Below, piece by piece: positions 30,243-40,632 of a DNA stretch of 64,000 nucleotides (positions are counted from its first letter, which is position 1; each line of letters opens with the position of its first letter). Location of the stretch: NCBI RefSeq assembly GCF_900111365.1, contig NZ_FOGZ01000002.1:62001-126000 (forward strand), given 5' to 3'. Both the position numbers and the translations under genes were made by a program. The DNA comes from Propionibacterium cyclohexanicum. GTDB lineage: Bacteria; Actinomycetota; Actinomycetes; Propionibacteriales; Propionibacteriaceae. The notes below the pieces were generated by a model that was given only the letters and a program-made list of their open reading frames with translations, searched no databases and had not been told where the DNA came from.

Positions 30243-30917
30243 TCACTTCCGCTCGCGAATCTCTTCGGTGGCACGTTCGCGGGCGATGGCGTGGGCGAGG
30301 GACTCGTTGCGAAGATATCCGATGCCCTCGGCCGGGCAGCGGCCCGCGAAGACCTGCTGCGGGTCCTCGACCCGGCGTGACCAGGAGTCGGCGATGCCGG
30401 CGATGTCCGTGCTGGAGCGGTTCTGGCTCATCTTCGCCTTGCCCACGATTGATTCGACGATCACCTCGACGCCCACGGCCGAGCGCACCAGCCCGTCGAG
30501 CATCCGCGGTGACAGGGTGTCGAAATCGAAGTCGCTCGCCTGGGCCGCCACGAGCTCCACCATGGCGCGGCGCACCCAGCGGGGGTCGTCGTGGGCCACC
30601 AGGCGGCCCCGGACATGGACGGTGATGTAGTTCCAGGTGGGCACCGCGTGGGGAGACGGCACATCGCTGGGGTCGACATAGCCGTCGGGTCCGTGCACCA
30701 CGACCAGAGCTGGGCCCGCATGGCGCCACTGGTCATTGACTCGCGAGAGGTGAGCACGCAGGACTCCGTGTTCGCCCTCGTCGGGGCGGAAGACGAAGGG
30801 CAGGACAGTGGCCTCGGGGCCCTGCGGGCCCACGGTGACCAGATCGGCGATGCGCACCCGTGCGAGAAGCGCATCCAGCTCCTCCGGCGGATATCCGAAG
30901 TGCTCAGGAACGTACAT
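30243..30917 (-). CDS. PaiB-like FMN-binding protein
   Basis: 224 aa member of the PaiB/FMN-binding split-barrel family, called negative transcriptional regulator in Bacillus; the biochemical role is unclear. Family marks are the opening MYVPEHF, then [20 protein letters not shown] and GKAKMSQNR near residue 162. ATG 30917 has AGGAG 6 nt upstream. It sits between aroKB and efp, where peptidase genes are more common, so it may be an accessory insertion. Confidence 0.85.
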   Translation of the reverse strand: MYVPEHFGYPPEELDALLARVRIADLVTVGPQGPEATVLPFVFRPDEGEHGVLRAHLSRVNDQWRHAGPALVVVHGPDGYVDPSDVPSPHAVPTWNYITVHVRGRLVAHDDPRWVRRAMVELVAAQASDFDFDTLSPRMLDGLVRSAVGVEVIVESIVGKAKMSQNRSSTDIAGIADSWSRRVEDPQQVFAGRCPAEGIGYLRNESLAHAIARERATEEIRERK

Positions 30918-30958
30918 TGTCGACTCCTCTCGTGCCGGTGGCGGACCGGTGACCGGAT

Positions 30959-32665
30959 TCAGCTGTGCGTGCCGCGCAGGGCGGCGAAGGCGTCGGCCAG
31001 GGCATCCTCCGGCGGGTCGACGATCATGGCGACCTGCCCCGGGCGCCGCAGCCCGACGAAGCGCAGCGTGGTGCCGCGGGTCTTCTTGTCGCGGGCCATG
31101 AGCTCACGCAGCTCCTGCCAGGGGGCGCCGTGATAGCTCGTCGCGAGTCCGACAGCCGCCAGGAGCCTCCGGTGACGCCCAACGACCGCGGGGTCCAGGC
31201 CGAGCAGGCGCTCGGACAGTTCGGCAGCGAACACCATGCCCAGGGCGACGCACTCGCCGTGGCGCCTGGTGAAGTGCTCGGATGCCTCGATCGCGTGACC
31301 GAGCGTGTGCCCATAGTTGAGCTGCTCGCGCCCGACCCTGTCGCCGACCGAGGTGGACTCGCGCAGATCGGCGGAGACGACGGCGGCTTTCACCTGCACC
31401 GAGCGGGCGATGAGCTCGTGGAGGCGGGTGCCACCGGTATCGGCGGCGTCGGCGGGATTCTCCTCGATGAGGTCGAGGGTGGCGGAGTCGCGAATGAAGC
31501 CGTGCTTGATCACCTCGGCCAGTCCGCTGCGCACCTCGGCCATGGGCAGCCCAACGAGCAGATCGGGGTCCTCCAGGACGACGCTCGGCTCCCAGAACGC
31601 CCCGATGAGGTTCTTGCCCTCGGGCAGGTCGGCGCCGGTCTTCCCGCCGATGCCGGCGTCCACCATGGCCAACACGGTGGTGGGCACGCTCACCCAGCGC
31701 ACTCCCCGCAGCCAGGTGGCCGCGACGAATCCCGCCAGATCGGTACTGGCTCCTCCGCCGAGCCCGACGACGAGGTCCGTTCGGGTGAACCCGGCGCGCG
31801 CCAGCGTGCCCCAGCAGGCTGCCAGCACCTCGGGGGTCTTCGCGGACTCGCCCTCGGGCAGCTCCACGAGCACGGGCTGCGCGCCGGCAGCCCGCACCAG
31901 GTCCGCGGCGCGCGCGGCCGTCTTCGTGAGCACCCGGGGGTGGAAGATCGCCACCCGGGCGGCGTCGCCGAGCTGTTCGGGCAGCCGCGCCAGGGCCCCG
32001 CGCTCGATGATGACCTCGTAGGGATGGTCGGTGGCGAAGTGCGCCGTGGTCACATGCTCTCCTGTGTGCGCGGGGATGGGGATGGCCGGTTGCCCGGGGT
32101 GCAGTCCAGTGAGCTGCCCGGCCGCGGTGAGTTGCGCTGTGACGAGGCGGGCCACCTCGCCGGTCTGCAGGCCATCCGTATCGATCCGATGGCTGGCCAC
32201 CGCCCGGTACCAGGGCTCGCGAACGGACATGAGGGTGCGCAAGTTGTCGGCCACGTTGCCGCGCAACAGCGGCCGGTGTGTGGAGGCGCCGATGCGCGCC
32301 ACCCCCTCGTCGACCGACTCGTCGAGCCACACGACGAGCCGTCCTGCCAGCAGCGTGCGGATCGCCGGATTGGTGACCGCCCCGCCACCCAGCGCAATGA
32401 CCCCTCGGCGGCCGAGGAGTTCGCGAGTTGCGTCGAACTCGATGGTCCGGAAACCTGCCTCGCCGCGGTCGGCGAAGATCTCAGCGACGGTGCGGCCCTG
32501 GGTCTGCTCGATGAAGCTGTCGGCGTCGACGAAGTCGAGGCCGAGCGAACTGGCCACTTGCCGGCCGACCGAGGATTTACCGACCCCCGGCGGGCCGACC
32601 AGGATGAGCTGGTCGCCGGCCGCGAGCCCGGTGCTGCAGCGGGTCGCCTGCGTCCTCTCGCTCAC
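30959..32665 (-). CDS. aroKB: Bifunctional shikimate kinase / 3-dehydroquinate synthase (AroKB fusion)
   Basis: Single 568-aa chain holding two shikimate-pathway enzymes that catalyse non-consecutive steps. The N-terminal part (about 15-180) is shikimate kinase: P-loop [18 protein letters not shown] and the lid loop HRPLLRGN. A linker is followed by 3-dehydroquinate synthase (about 215-565), with [35 protein letters not shown] and the metal His in [14 protein letters not shown] 32665 overlaps the aroC stop (GTGA). The frame is uninterrupted across the linker. AroKB fusions are known in some actinobacteria such as bifidobacteria. Confidence 0.95.
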   Translation of the reverse strand: MSERTQATRCSTGLAAGDQLILVGPPGVGKSSVGRQVASSLGLDFVDADSFIEQTQGRTVAEIFADRGEAGFRTIEFDATRELLGRRGVIALGGGAVTNPAIRTLLAGRLVVWLDESVDEGVARIGASTHRPLLRGNVADNLRTLMSVREPWYRAVASHRIDTDGLQTGEVARLVTAQLTAAGQLTGLHPGQPAIPIPAHTGEHVTTAHFATDHPYEVIIERGALARLPEQLGDAARVAIFHPRVLTKTAARAADLVRAAGAQPVLVELPEGESAKTPEVLAACWGTLARAGFTRTDLVVGLGGGASTDLAGFVAATWLRGVRWVSVPTTVLAMVDAGIGGKTGADLPEGKNLIGAFWEPSVVLEDPDLLVGLPMAEVRSGLAEVIKHGFIRDSATLDLIEENPADAADTGGTRLHELIARSVQVKAAVVSADLRESTSVGDRVGREQLNYGHTLGHAIEASEHFTRRHGECVALGMVFAAELSERLLGLDPAVVGRHRRLLAAVGLATSYHGAPWQELRELMARDKKTRGTTLRFVGLRRPGQVAMIVDPPEDALADAFAALRGTHS

Positions 32666-33873
32666 CGGCTGCCGACTCCCTGGCCCTCGCTCAGCCCGCG
32701 CTCGGCCAGCCGGGCGAGGTAGCCGTGCAGATTGCGCCGGCATTCGGCCAGCGAGTCACCGCCGAACTTCTCGAGGCAGGCCTCGGCGAGGACCAGCGCC
32801 ACCATCGCCTCGGCAACCACGCCGGCGGCAGGCACGGCACAGACATCGGAGCGCTGATGGTGCGCCAGGGCAGGTTCCCCGGTGGCCACGTCGATGGTCT
32901 GGAGCGGGTGCGGCACGCTGGAGATCGGCTTCATGGCGGCGCTGACGCGCAGCACGTCGCCGGTGGTCATGCCGCCCTCGAGGCCGCCGGCGCGCCGCGA
33001 GGTACGCCGGATGCCTTCGGGTCCGCCCACGATCTGGTCATGGGCCTGGCTGCCCCGCAGCCTGGCCAGGCCGAAGCCGTCGCCGATCTCAACTCCCTTG
33101 ATCGCCTGAATGCCCATGAGGGCTCCGGCCAGCCGGCCGTCCAGGCGCGTGTCGCCCTCGCGCATCGCGCCGATTCCCGGCGGGCATCCCCAGGCCAGCA
33201 CCTCGACAACGCCGCCCAGCGTGTCGCCCAAGTGTTGGGCATCCGAGATCTCCGCCTGGATCCGCGCGCTCGCCTGGGGGTCGAAGCAGCGCACGGGGTC
33301 GGCATCGATGAGGTCGAGGTCGGCGGCCCGGGGCAATTCGTCGCGTTGCGCGGGGATCCCACCCAGTTCCACGACATGGCTGAGCACGGTGATGCCGAAG
33401 GCCTGCGCGAGGAAGTTCTTGGCCACCTGGCCGATCGCCACCCTGGCTGCGGTCTCGCGAGCGCTGGAGCGTTCCAGGATCGGGCGGGCCTCGTCCCAGT
33501 CGTACTTCTGCATGCCAACGAGGTCGGCGTGGCCGGGGCGCGGGCGGGTGAGCTTGGCGTTGCGAGCCAGCCCCTCAAGATCTTGGGGATCGACGGCGTC
33601 GGGACTCATCACCTGCTGCCACTTCGGCCATTCTGTGTTGGCAATCATGATCGCGATGGGCGAGCCGAGCGTCTCACCGTGCCGGAAACCACCGAGCAGG
33701 GTCACCTCGTCGGCCTCGAAGCTCATCCGAGCTCCTCGCCCCAGCCCGAGCCGCCGGCGCGCCAGCGCGTCGCGGATGTCATCGCTGGACACCGTGACAT
33801 GGGCGGGAATTCCGTCCATGGTCGCGACCAGCGCCTGGCCATGTGATTCTCCTGCAGTGAGGTAACGAAGCAT
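32662..33873 (-). CDS. aroC: Chorismate synthase
   Basis: FMN-dependent conversion of EPSP to chorismate. 403 aa. The three family signatures are present: GESHGQALV at the N-terminus, [13 protein letters not shown] in the middle and [18 protein letters not shown] later. ATG 33873 matches the family start; GATACT lies 7 nt before it, so it may be leaderless. It follows mltG with a 47-nt gap, and aroE, usually between them, is absent. Confidence 0.97.
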   Translation of the reverse strand: MLRYLTAGESHGQALVATMDGIPAHVTVSSDDIRDALARRRLGLGRGARMSFEADEVTLLGGFRHGETLGSPIAIMIANTEWPKWQQVMSPDAVDPQDLEGLARNAKLTRPRPGHADLVGMQKYDWDEARPILERSSARETAARVAIGQVAKNFLAQAFGITVLSHVVELGGIPAQRDELPRAADLDLIDADPVRCFDPQASARIQAEISDAQHLGDTLGGVVEVLAWGCPPGIGAMREGDTRLDGRLAGALMGIQAIKGVEIGDGFGLARLRGSQAHDQIVGGPEGIRRTSRRAGGLEGGMTTGDVLRVSAAMKPISSVPHPLQTIDVATGEPALAHHQRSDVCAVPAAGVVAEAMVALVLAEACLEKFGGDSLAECRRNLHGYLARLAERGLSEGQGVGSR

Positions 33874-33880
33874 GTGCCCC

Positions 33881-33886
33881 AGTATC
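33881..33886 (-). promoter_or_regulatory. Possible -10 of leaderless aroC promoter
   Basis: GATACT, 7 nt, then the aroC ATG. Weaker match to the TAGNNT form used elsewhere in the window. Confidence 0.3.
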
Positions 33887-33920
33887 CCAGCACCGGCCGG
33901 GCCTGGAACGACGCGGCCAC

Positions 33921-35213
33921 TCAGCCGCAGCGCCCGGAATTGGCCCGGCACCAGCTCTGGAACTGGGCGACGTTCTTCTCGTGATCGCTGTCATTGGACG
34001 CGAACTTCGTCTCCCCGGTGTCGGGATTGACCGTGACGAAGTAGAGCAGATCACCGGTGGCCGGGTGGAGGGCGGAGTCGATGGCCCGGCGCCCCGGATT
34101 GGAGATCGGTCCCGGCGGCAGGCCGGTGATTCGGTACGTGTTGTAGGGCGAGTCGATGGCCCGCTCGGCGTCGGTGGTGGTGACATTGCCCGAGGTGTTG
34201 TTGGCATAGTGCACGGTCGCGTCGGACTGGAGCTTCATCCCCCTGTTGAGCCGGTTGTAGAAGACCTCGGCCATCTGGGGGCCATAGTCGGGGTTGACGG
34301 TCTCGCGTTCGATGATGCTCGCCACGATGAGCACATCGAGCGGCGAGCGCCCGATGGCTGCCGCACCGGACTCCAGGCCCTCGGAGGCCGAGACCTGGTT
34401 GAACTGGGTGACCATGGCGCTCAGCAGGCTCGTTGCCGTGGTCCGGTCGTCATAGGGATAGGTCTGGGGAAACAGCAGCCCCTCGGAGTTGCCCTTGGCC
34501 CAGCTGGGCAGGCCGAGCGCAGCGGGATTCGCCGCGGCGGCCCGGAACTGGTCCACCGGAATGCCTGTCGCTGCGCTGGCTCGCTCGAAGACCTCGCTGT
34601 TGCGCAGCCCCTCGGGCAGGGTGACGGAGTGCGAGATGATGTTGGCTGGGTTGACGAGCGCCGCGACAGCCGACTTGGCGGACATGTGGGCCTTCATCCG
34701 GTAGGTACCGGGCTGGATGGCGTTGGTGCGGGGCTCGGCCTTGGCTGCCCGCATGAAAGCGCGCGAAGACGCCACGACATCGCGGGAGACGAGCAGATCG
34801 CCCATCTGGGCGACGGACTGGCCGGAGTCGATGTCGACAGTGACCTCGGTGGTTCCGGTCCCGGAGTAGTCCGCGCCCTGATAGGCGCGCCATGCCTCAC
34901 TGACCTTGTGATATGCGAACAGCCCACCGCCGACGAGCACCGCCAGGCTGACGAGCACGACGATCGCGGTACGCAGCCACAGCCACGGGCGGCGCGCACC
35001 GGACTCGCGGTAGGGCACCGATGCCAGCAGCGAATCGGGATCATCAGCCTCTTGGCGCGCTCCGAGCCACTCGTGGCCTGCTCCCTGCCTCGGCGCCGGA
35101 TCGGCGGCGGAGGAATGTGGGCTGCGCGAGAGCTCGTCAGCGCTCTCACGCTGCCCAGAGCCACGGCGCGCCAGCAGATCGTCGGGCTCCTCAGCTGCGC
35201 GTTTCGGCGTCAC
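33921..35213 (-). CDS. mltG: Endolytic murein transglycosylase MltG
   Basis: Membrane-anchored YceG-family enzyme that cleaves nascent peptidoglycan. 430 aa. A charged cytoplasmic N-terminus (about 70 aa) is followed by one transmembrane helix ([20 protein letters not shown]) and an extracytoplasmic catalytic domain with the Glu in [15 protein letters not shown] Cys pair near the C-terminus is present. GTG 35213 has AGGGGG within the end of ruvX. The ruvX-mltG order is conserved. Confidence 0.95.
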   Translation of the reverse strand: MTPKRAAEEPDDLLARRGSGQRESADELSRSPHSSAADPAPRQGAGHEWLGARQEADDPDSLLASVPYRESGARRPWLWLRTAIVVLVSLAVLVGGGLFAYHKVSEAWRAYQGADYSGTGTTEVTVDIDSGQSVAQMGDLLVSRDVVASSRAFMRAAKAEPRTNAIQPGTYRMKAHMSAKSAVAALVNPANIISHSVTLPEGLRNSEVFERASAATGIPVDQFRAAAANPAALGLPSWAKGNSEGLLFPQTYPYDDRTTATSLLSAMVTQFNQVSASEGLESGAAAIGRSPLDVLIVASIIERETVNPDYGPQMAEVFYNRLNRGMKLQSDATVHYANNTSGNVTTTDAERAIDSPYNTYRITGLPPGPISNPGRRAIDSALHPATGDLLYFVTVNPDTGETKFASNDSDHEKNVAQFQSWCRANSGRCG

Positions 35214-35216
35214 GGT

Positions 35217-35699
35217 TCACACCCCCTGTCGGCCGGCCGAGTTCAGGTTACCGGCGGGGCGCCCGGTGCGCTTCTCGATCTCGATCGCCTGTTCGAGGAT
35301 CGCGACAGCAGCGGCCTGATCGATGATCGACCGGCGTGATCGGCTGCCGTGGCCGGTCAGGGCCAGGCTGCGGGCCGCGCTGGCTGTCGTCAGGCGCTCG
35401 TCGACGAGCCGGACGTTGAGTCCCAGCGCTGTGCCGATTCGTCCGGCGACATCGAGCATGGTCGTGGCAGCCACCCCCTGGCGGCCGCGCAGGTCGGTGG
35501 GCATGCCCAGCACGATCTCGAGTGGCTCGTACTGCGCAGCGAGTTCGCCCAGTCGATGAAGCGCGGCAGCGTTGTTCGGCACCGTCTCCACCGGGTAGGC
35601 AAGCAGCCCGTCGCGGTCGCAGGCCGCCACGCCGATGCGCGCCTTGCCCCAGTCGATGCACAGCCGCACGCCGGGACGCCAGCCGGGGGCTTCAGGCAC
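35217..35699 (-). CDS. ruvX: Pre-16S rRNA nuclease YqgF / RuvX
   Basis: RNase H-fold nuclease implicated in 16S rRNA 5' maturation. 160 aa. Metal-binding Asp in CIDWGKARIGVA, Glu in IVLGMPTDL, DERLTT, and Asp in IIDQAAAVAIL. The start is GTG 35699, overlapping the end of alaS by 8 nt; GTG 35705 is equally possible. It lies between alaS and mltG as in most actinobacteria. Confidence 0.92.
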   Translation of the reverse strand: MPEAPGWRPGVRLCIDWGKARIGVAACDRDGLLAYPVETVPNNAAALHRLGELAAQYEPLEIVLGMPTDLRGRQGVAATTMLDVAGRIGTALGLNVRLVDERLTTASAARSLALTGHGSRSRRSIIDQAAAVAILEQAIEIEKRTGRPAGNLNSAGRQGV

Positions 35700-38376
35700 G
35701 ACCACGCCCGAGTTCGAGCCCAATGGCCTCCAGCGCAGCGCCGGCCTGCGAGGCATCGGAGCCACCCCCCTGGGCCAGGTCGTCCTTGCCGCCGCCGCGT
35801 CCTCCCAGGATTGCTGCGCCCTGGCGCACGAGTTCGCCCGCCCGCCAGCCCTTCTCGCGGGCTGCCGCGGTGGTGGCGACGACGAGAGCGGGCTTGGCCG
35901 GGCTGCCGCCAACGAGCGCCACGACGGCGGGTCCCTGGTCGAGGCGCCCGCGCACCTCACCGGCCAGGGTGCGCAGCGCCGCAGCATCGACCCCCGGGAG
36001 CTGGCGGGTCGCCAGCAGCACGCCGGCGCGCTCGGTGGCGGAGCCGGCGATCTCGCCGACCTGTGCGAGCAGCTGGGCAGTCTTGAGTTCCTCGATGCGC
36101 TTCTCGGCCGTCCGCAGCTGTGAGACCAGCGAGCTGACCTTCTCGGTGAGCTGCTCGGGCTGCACCTTGAGCAATCCGGTGAGCTGACTGACCAAGGCCC
36201 GCTCGCCTGCCATGTGATCGAAGGCATCGGTGCTGACCAGCGCCTCAATGCGTCGGGTGCCGGCCCCCACGGACTGCTCGGACAGCAGCGTCACCATGCC
36301 GATCTGGCTCGAGTGCAGCACATGGGTGCCGGCGCACAGCTCGCGGCTCCACCGTCCGCCCATCTCGACCATCCGCACGATGTCGGGGTACTTCTCCCCA
36401 AACATCGCCATCGCGCCCATCTGCTTGGCCTGGGCCAGCGGCATCTGGGTGGCGCTCACCTCGAGATCGTCGCGGACGGCCACATTGCAGCGCTCCTCGA
36501 TCTCGGTGCGCAGCTCGGGGCTGAGTCCTTTGCTCGCGCTGAAGTCGAAGCGCAGGTAGCCGGGTCGGTTGTAGGAGCCGGCCTGGGTTGCGGTGGGGCC
36601 GACGAGCTCGCGCAGCGCGGCGTGCAGCACATGGGTCGCCGAGTGGGCCTGGCAGGCTCCCTGGCGGTGCGCCGCGTCGACGATTGCCTCCACCCGGTCC
36701 CCGACCGAGATCTCGCCGGTGCCTTGCACAGTGTGCACGACCAGTCCGGGCACCGGGCGCTGAACATCGAGCACCTCGAAGTTGCCGCTCGGGGCGCGGA
36801 TCACGCCGGCGTCGGAGTCCTGACCGCCCATCTCGGCATAGAACGGCGTCTCCTCGAGAACGATCTCGGCAAGCTGCCCGGGCTGTGCATGGTCGACCTC
36901 GCGGCCCTCCACGACGAGACCCCGGACACGGGTGGACACGTCGAGGTCGGTGTAGCCCACGAAAGGACTCTCGCCCTTGGCGCGCAGTGCGCGATAGGCG
37001 GTGGAGGCATGACCGCCGGCCTTCTTGGCCTTCGCATCGGCCTTGGCACGGGCGCGCTGGCGCGCCATGAGCTCGCGGAAGGTCGACTCGTCGACGCCCA
37101 GACCCTGCTCCTGGGCCATCTCAAGAGTGAGATCGATGGGGAAGCCGTAGGTGTCGTGCAGCTGGAAGGCCTTGTCGCCTCCGATGACCGTGCTGCCCTG
37201 GGCCCGGGTCTGCGCCACCGCCTGGTCGAACAGCTGGGTGCCGGAGTTGAGCGTGCGGGCGAAGCTGCGTTCCTCGGTCTGCGCGATATCGCCGATGCGT
37301 TCCCATTGGGTGTCCACCTCGGGGTAGGTGACGTGCATGCACTCGCGGCTCACGTCGAGCAGGTCGACCAGGCAGCGGTCGCGCACCCCCAGCAGCCGCA
37401 TGGAGCGGATGGATCGGCGCAGCAGCCGGCGCAGCACATATCCGCGTGCTTCATTGCTCGGCGTCACCCCATCGGTCATGAGCATGAGCGAGCTGCGGAT
37501 GTGGTCGGCAACGACGCGCAGCCGCACGTCATCGGCATGATCGGCGCCATAGGGGCGCTTCGAGATCTCGGAGGCGCGGGTGATGACGGGAAAGACCTCG
37601 TCGGTTTCGTACATGTTGTCGACGCCCTGCAGCAGATAGGCGATCCGCTCCAGGCCGGCTCCGGTGTCGATATTGCGAGCCTTGAGAGGGCCGGCAATGT
37701 CGAAGTCCTCCTTGGCGCGCACAGCGGCCAGTTCCTCGGTCTCGAAGACGAGATTCCAGATCTCCAAGAAGCGGTCCTCGTCTGCGACCGGGCCACCCTC
37801 GGGCCCGTACTGGGGGCCGCGGTCGATGTAGATCTCCGAGCAGGGACCGCCGGGTCCCGGGACGCCCATGTGCCAGTAGTTGTCCTTGAGGGAGCGGCCC
37901 TGAATGTGCTCGGCGGGCACGCCCACCTCGAGCCAGGCCTGGCGGGCCTCGACATCGCCGTGGGGATAGTCCGGGTGGAAGCCCTCGCCCAGCACCGTGA
38001 CCCATACCGAGGCGGGATCGAAACCGAAGCCGCCCTTGTCCTGGGGGGAGGTGACCAGTTCCCAGGCCCAGGTGATGGCCTCCTTCTTGAAGTAGTCCCC
38101 GAAGCTGAAGTTGCCGAGCATCTGGAAGAAGGTGCCATGCCGGGTGGTCTTGCCCACCTCGTCGATGTCGAGGGTGCGCACACACTTCTGGATGCTCGTG
38201 GCGCGCTTCCAGGGCGAGGGCTGCTCACCCATCAGATAGGGCTTGAAGGGAACCATGCCGGCATTGACGAACAGCAGCGTGGGGTCGTTGTAGAGCAGCG
38301 AGGCGCTGGGCACGGCGGTGTGCCCCCTGGCGACGAAGAATTCCTGGTAGCGTCGGCCGATCTCGGCAGCTTTCAT
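35692..38376 (-). CDS. alaS: Alanyl-tRNA synthetase
   Basis: Class II synthetase, 894 aa full length. The catalytic domain (about 1-365) opens with EIGRRYQEFFVARGHTAVPS. The tRNA-recognition region is followed by the editing domain with HSATHVLHAALRE and CAGTHV, then a C-terminal DHHA1 domain with GGRGGGKDDLAQGG. ATG 38376 is preceded by GGGGG. A TAGGCT -10 lies about 55 nt upstream. Confidence 0.98.
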   Translation of the reverse strand: MKAAEIGRRYQEFFVARGHTAVPSASLLYNDPTLLFVNAGMVPFKPYLMGEQPSPWKRATSIQKCVRTLDIDEVGKTTRHGTFFQMLGNFSFGDYFKKEAITWAWELVTSPQDKGGFGFDPASVWVTVLGEGFHPDYPHGDVEARQAWLEVGVPAEHIQGRSLKDNYWHMGVPGPGGPCSEIYIDRGPQYGPEGGPVADEDRFLEIWNLVFETEELAAVRAKEDFDIAGPLKARNIDTGAGLERIAYLLQGVDNMYETDEVFPVITRASEISKRPYGADHADDVRLRVVADHIRSSLMLMTDGVTPSNEARGYVLRRLLRRSIRSMRLLGVRDRCLVDLLDVSRECMHVTYPEVDTQWERIGDIAQTEERSFARTLNSGTQLFDQAVAQTRAQGSTVIGGDKAFQLHDTYGFPIDLTLEMAQEQGLGVDESTFRELMARQRARAKADAKAKKAGGHASTAYRALRAKGESPFVGYTDLDVSTRVRGLVVEGREVDHAQPGQLAEIVLEETPFYAEMGGQDSDAGVIRAPSGNFEVLDVQRPVPGLVVHTVQGTGEISVGDRVEAIVDAAHRQGACQAHSATHVLHAALRELVGPTATQAGSYNRPGYLRFDFSASKGLSPELRTEIEERCNVAVRDDLEVSATQMPLAQAKQMGAMAMFGEKYPDIVRMVEMGGRWSRELCAGTHVLHSSQIGMVTLLSEQSVGAGTRRIEALVSTDAFDHMAGERALVSQLTGLLKVQPEQLTEKVSSLVSQLRTAEKRIEELKTAQLLAQVGEIAGSATERAGVLLATRQLPGVDAAALRTLAGEVRGRLDQGPAVVALVGGSPAKPALVVATTAAAREKGWRAGELVRQGAAILGGRGGGKDDLAQGGGSDASQAGAALEAIGLELGRGRA

Positions 38377-38430
38377 GTGTGGTGTTCCCCCGCTGGTGGC
38401 GGCAGCGCCGTGCGCGCAAGCCAGTGACCA

Positions 38431-38436
38431 AGCCTA
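38431..38436 (-). promoter_or_regulatory. Candidate -10 of alaS promoter
   Basis: TAGGCT on the minus strand, giving a short leader of about 50 nt with a GGGGG ribosome site. Confidence 0.4.
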
Positions 38437-38517
38437 GCGCGGCCCCAGGATGACCCCCACCTGAGCCGCCCTTGTCACCCCCACCGCCCATCACCTGGAT
38501 TACCGTTGCCTGGCAAT

Positions 38518-38598
38518 GCCAGTTAGCCACGGGCGCAGCGCAACGCCCGTCAGCCACCAGCGCAGCGCAACACCCGTTAGCCGCCGACGCAGCTGGGT
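38518..38598. repeat. Triplicate 27-nt tandem repeat upstream of the YihY gene
   Basis: Units at 38518-38544, 38545-38571 and 38572-38598; the third is the most diverged. The 27-nt period keeps frame with the downstream gene and reads as a 9-residue repeat like PVSHxRSAT if translation starts at ATG 38516. A TACCGT -10-like hexamer lies 9 nt before that ATG. Confidence 0.85.
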
Positions 38599-38641
38599 AT
38601 CGCAGCGCAAGGTCCTCATCGTCGCCACTGCAGGAGTACTC

Positions 38642-39613
38642 ATGGTCACCAAGGACGAGAACCCGTCCCCGCACGCCAGGCAATTCGTCGCGGCCCACGA
38701 TCGTTCGTTCGTCGCGCGAGCCAAGGGGATGGTCACCAGGATCGGCGAGGACCGGGTGACCGATCAGGCGGCGGCGCTGACCTACTACACCGTCTTCTCG
38801 GCATTCCCCATGCTCATCGCCCTCATCTCCGTGCTCAAGCTCGTCGGGCAGAGCGAGCGGGTGGAGCCGGTCATCGACGAGTTCGTCACCAAGGCCGTGC
38901 CGGACGAGCAGATGGCCGCCACCATTACGCAGGTCGTCCAGGGCTTCCTGAATTCCGGCGGTGCGGGACTCGGCCTGGTGATCGGCATCCTCCTGGCCCT
39001 GTGGTCGGCCAGCGGATATGTGGGCGCCTTCGGGCGGGCCGCCAACAGCCTTCACGGAGCCGAGGAGAGCCGGGGCTTCGTGAAGCTCAAGGCCCAGCAG
39101 CTCGGGCTGACCGCGGTGCTCGTGCTCATCATGATTCTCGTTGTCGTGGTGTTCACGGCAGGGCCGCTCGTGGCGTGGATCGGCGGAACGCTCGGCTCGG
39201 ACAGTGGCGCCGCGCGCCTCGGCAGCCTGTGGAGCTGGCTGCGCTGGCCGGTCATTGCGGCGCTCCTGGTGCTCATGGTCGCCACGCTGTTCCGCTTCGC
39301 GCCCGATACCAGCGCCCGCCATGTGCCGTTGGTGAGCCGGGGCTCGCTGGCCGCGATCCTCATCGCGCTGCTCGCCGTGGTCGGTTTCAACATCTATGTC
39401 TCGGGCTTCGGCAATTACGAGAAGACCTATGGCGCCCTCGCTGGCGTGATCGTCGCCCTGCTGCTCATCTGGATCGTCAGTATCGCGCTGCTCGTGGGGG
39501 TGCTCATCGACGCCGAGCACGACGAATCGGCGAGCCTGGACGCCACGGGGACCAGCGGCGGCGCCGGGGAGGACGAAGCGGCCGAGGACCAGCAGGGTCC
39601 GGCGCGCTCGTGA
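38642..39613 (+). CDS. YihY/BrkB-family membrane protein
   Basis: Polytopic inner-membrane protein of the YihY (formerly RNase BN) family; its molecular role is unknown. 323 aa from ATG 38642, which has GGAG 5 nt upstream. Family mark DQAAALTYYTVFSAFPMLIA near residue 38. About six transmembrane segments are visible, ending with a glycine/acid-rich soluble tail. An in-frame ATG at 38516 would add about 42 residues of basic 9-aa repeats. Convergent with the LDH-family gene. Confidence 0.88.
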   Translation: MVTKDENPSPHARQFVAAHDRSFVARAKGMVTRIGEDRVTDQAAALTYYTVFSAFPMLIALISVLKLVGQSERVEPVIDEFVTKAVPDEQMAATITQVVQGFLNSGGAGLGLVIGILLALWSASGYVGAFGRAANSLHGAEESRGFVKLKAQQLGLTAVLVLIMILVVVVFTAGPLVAWIGGTLGSDSGAARLGSLWSWLRWPVIAALLVLMVATLFRFAPDTSARHVPLVSRGSLAAILIALLAVVGFNIYVSGFGNYEKTYGALAGVIVALLLIWIVSIALLVGVLIDAEHDESASLDATGTSGGAGEDEAAEDQQGPARS

Positions 39614-39638
39614 GCTGCACGGCGATCCCGCTGGGCGT

Positions 39639-39656
39639 CCGGGGCCCTTGCCCCGG
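39639..39656. terminator. 7-bp hairpin between convergent yihY and LDH-family genes
   Basis: CCGGGGC CCTT GCCCCGG. Tight GC hairpin between two stop codons; likely bidirectional terminator. Confidence 0.6.
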
Positions 39657-39657
39657 T

Positions 39658-40632
39658 TCAGCGCCCGGTGTGGGCGTCGGCCATCGTCGCCTGGATGGCT
39701 GCGATGGTCTGTTCCAGGTGCTCGTTCTCCCACTCGTCGAGGGCGACGGGCAGGCGGGCCTCCACTCCGCCGCGCCCGATGAGCGAGGGCATCGACAGGG
39801 CAACATCGCCGTCGTGGCCGTATTCGCCACGCAGCGTGGAGCAGACCGGGAAGACCACTCGCTCGTCGAGCAGGACGCTGCGGGCCAGCAGCACCGCCGA
39901 TTCGGCGACACCCGCGTTGGTCCAGCCCTTGGCATTGAACACGTCATAGGCGGACTTGACCACCTGGCGGCGCACCTGTTCCGGGTCGAGCGCATGGCAC
40001 GAGGGGTAGTAGCGCGGCAGCTCGGGCCAGCGCACCCCAGCAACGCTCAGCCGGCTCAGCACCGGAAAGGCGCTGTGGCCGTGCTCGCCCATCATGTAGC
40101 CCTGGACGCTGCTGGGCCCGACCTGGCACCAGCCGGCCACGATCTGGCGCAGCCGGGCAGAATCGAGCATCGTACCGGTGCCCAGCACCCGCCCCGCCGG
40201 ATATCCGAACTCGTTCTCGGCGATATAGACGACGGTGTCGAGTGGATTCGTGATGAGGATGACGACCGCATCGTGGGTCTGCGCGGCGATGTCGCCCATC
40301 ACCTGGCGGATCACCGTCGAGTTCGCTTCGGTGAGTAGCGTGCGATCGGGTTCGGCAGATGGATCGTGCGGATCGGGGATGACGCTCGGACCGGCCGAGC
40401 AGATCACGATGTCGGCGTCCCGGTAGTCGTCCGGGGTGCCGGCGTGCACGTTCACCGCGCTGAGAGAGGGAAGCCCCGTCGCCTGGAGCTGATCGAGGGC
40501 CTCGCCGTGCGCCCGGCCGGGAAGAGTGTCAATGACCGCGATCTCGCAGAACATGCCCATTCGCACCGCGTTGGCCAGGACATAGGAACCCACGTGACCG
40601 GCACCGGTCACCACGAGCTTGTAGGACTTCAT
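39658..40632 (-). CDS. Lactate/malate dehydrogenase family protein (L-LDH or L-2-hydroxyisocaproate type)
   Basis: NAD-dependent 2-hydroxyacid dehydrogenase, 324 aa. N-terminal Rossmann motif TGAGHVGSYVLAN, NAD loop ITNPLDTVVYIA, substrate Arg in GTGTMLDSARLRQ, and the catalytic His in GEHGHSAFPV. The active-site loop reads PDRTLLTEAN rather than the usual L-LDH sequence, so the substrate (pyruvate or a branched 2-oxoacid) is uncertain. ATG 40632 has AAGGG 6 nt upstream. Confidence 0.85.
   Translation of the reverse strand: MKSYKLVVTGAGHVGSYVLANAVRMGMFCEIAVIDTLPGRAHGEALDQLQATGLPSLSAVNVHAGTPDDYRDADIVICSAGPSVIPDPHDPSAEPDRTLLTEANSTVIRQVMGDIAAQTHDAVVILITNPLDTVVYIAENEFGYPAGRVLGTGTMLDSARLRQIVAGWCQVGPSSVQGYMMGEHGHSAFPVLSRLSVAGVRWPELPRYYPSCHALDPEQVRRQVVKSAYDVFNAKGWTNAGVAESAVLLARSVLLDERVVFPVCSTLRGEYGHDGDVALSMPSLIGRGGVEARLPVALDEWENEHLEQTIAAIQATMADAHTGR

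Noticed and set aside
38642-39613. Ribonuclease BN
   Set aside because: The YihY family once carried this name, but the true RNase BN is a different protein; only the membrane-family call is supported.
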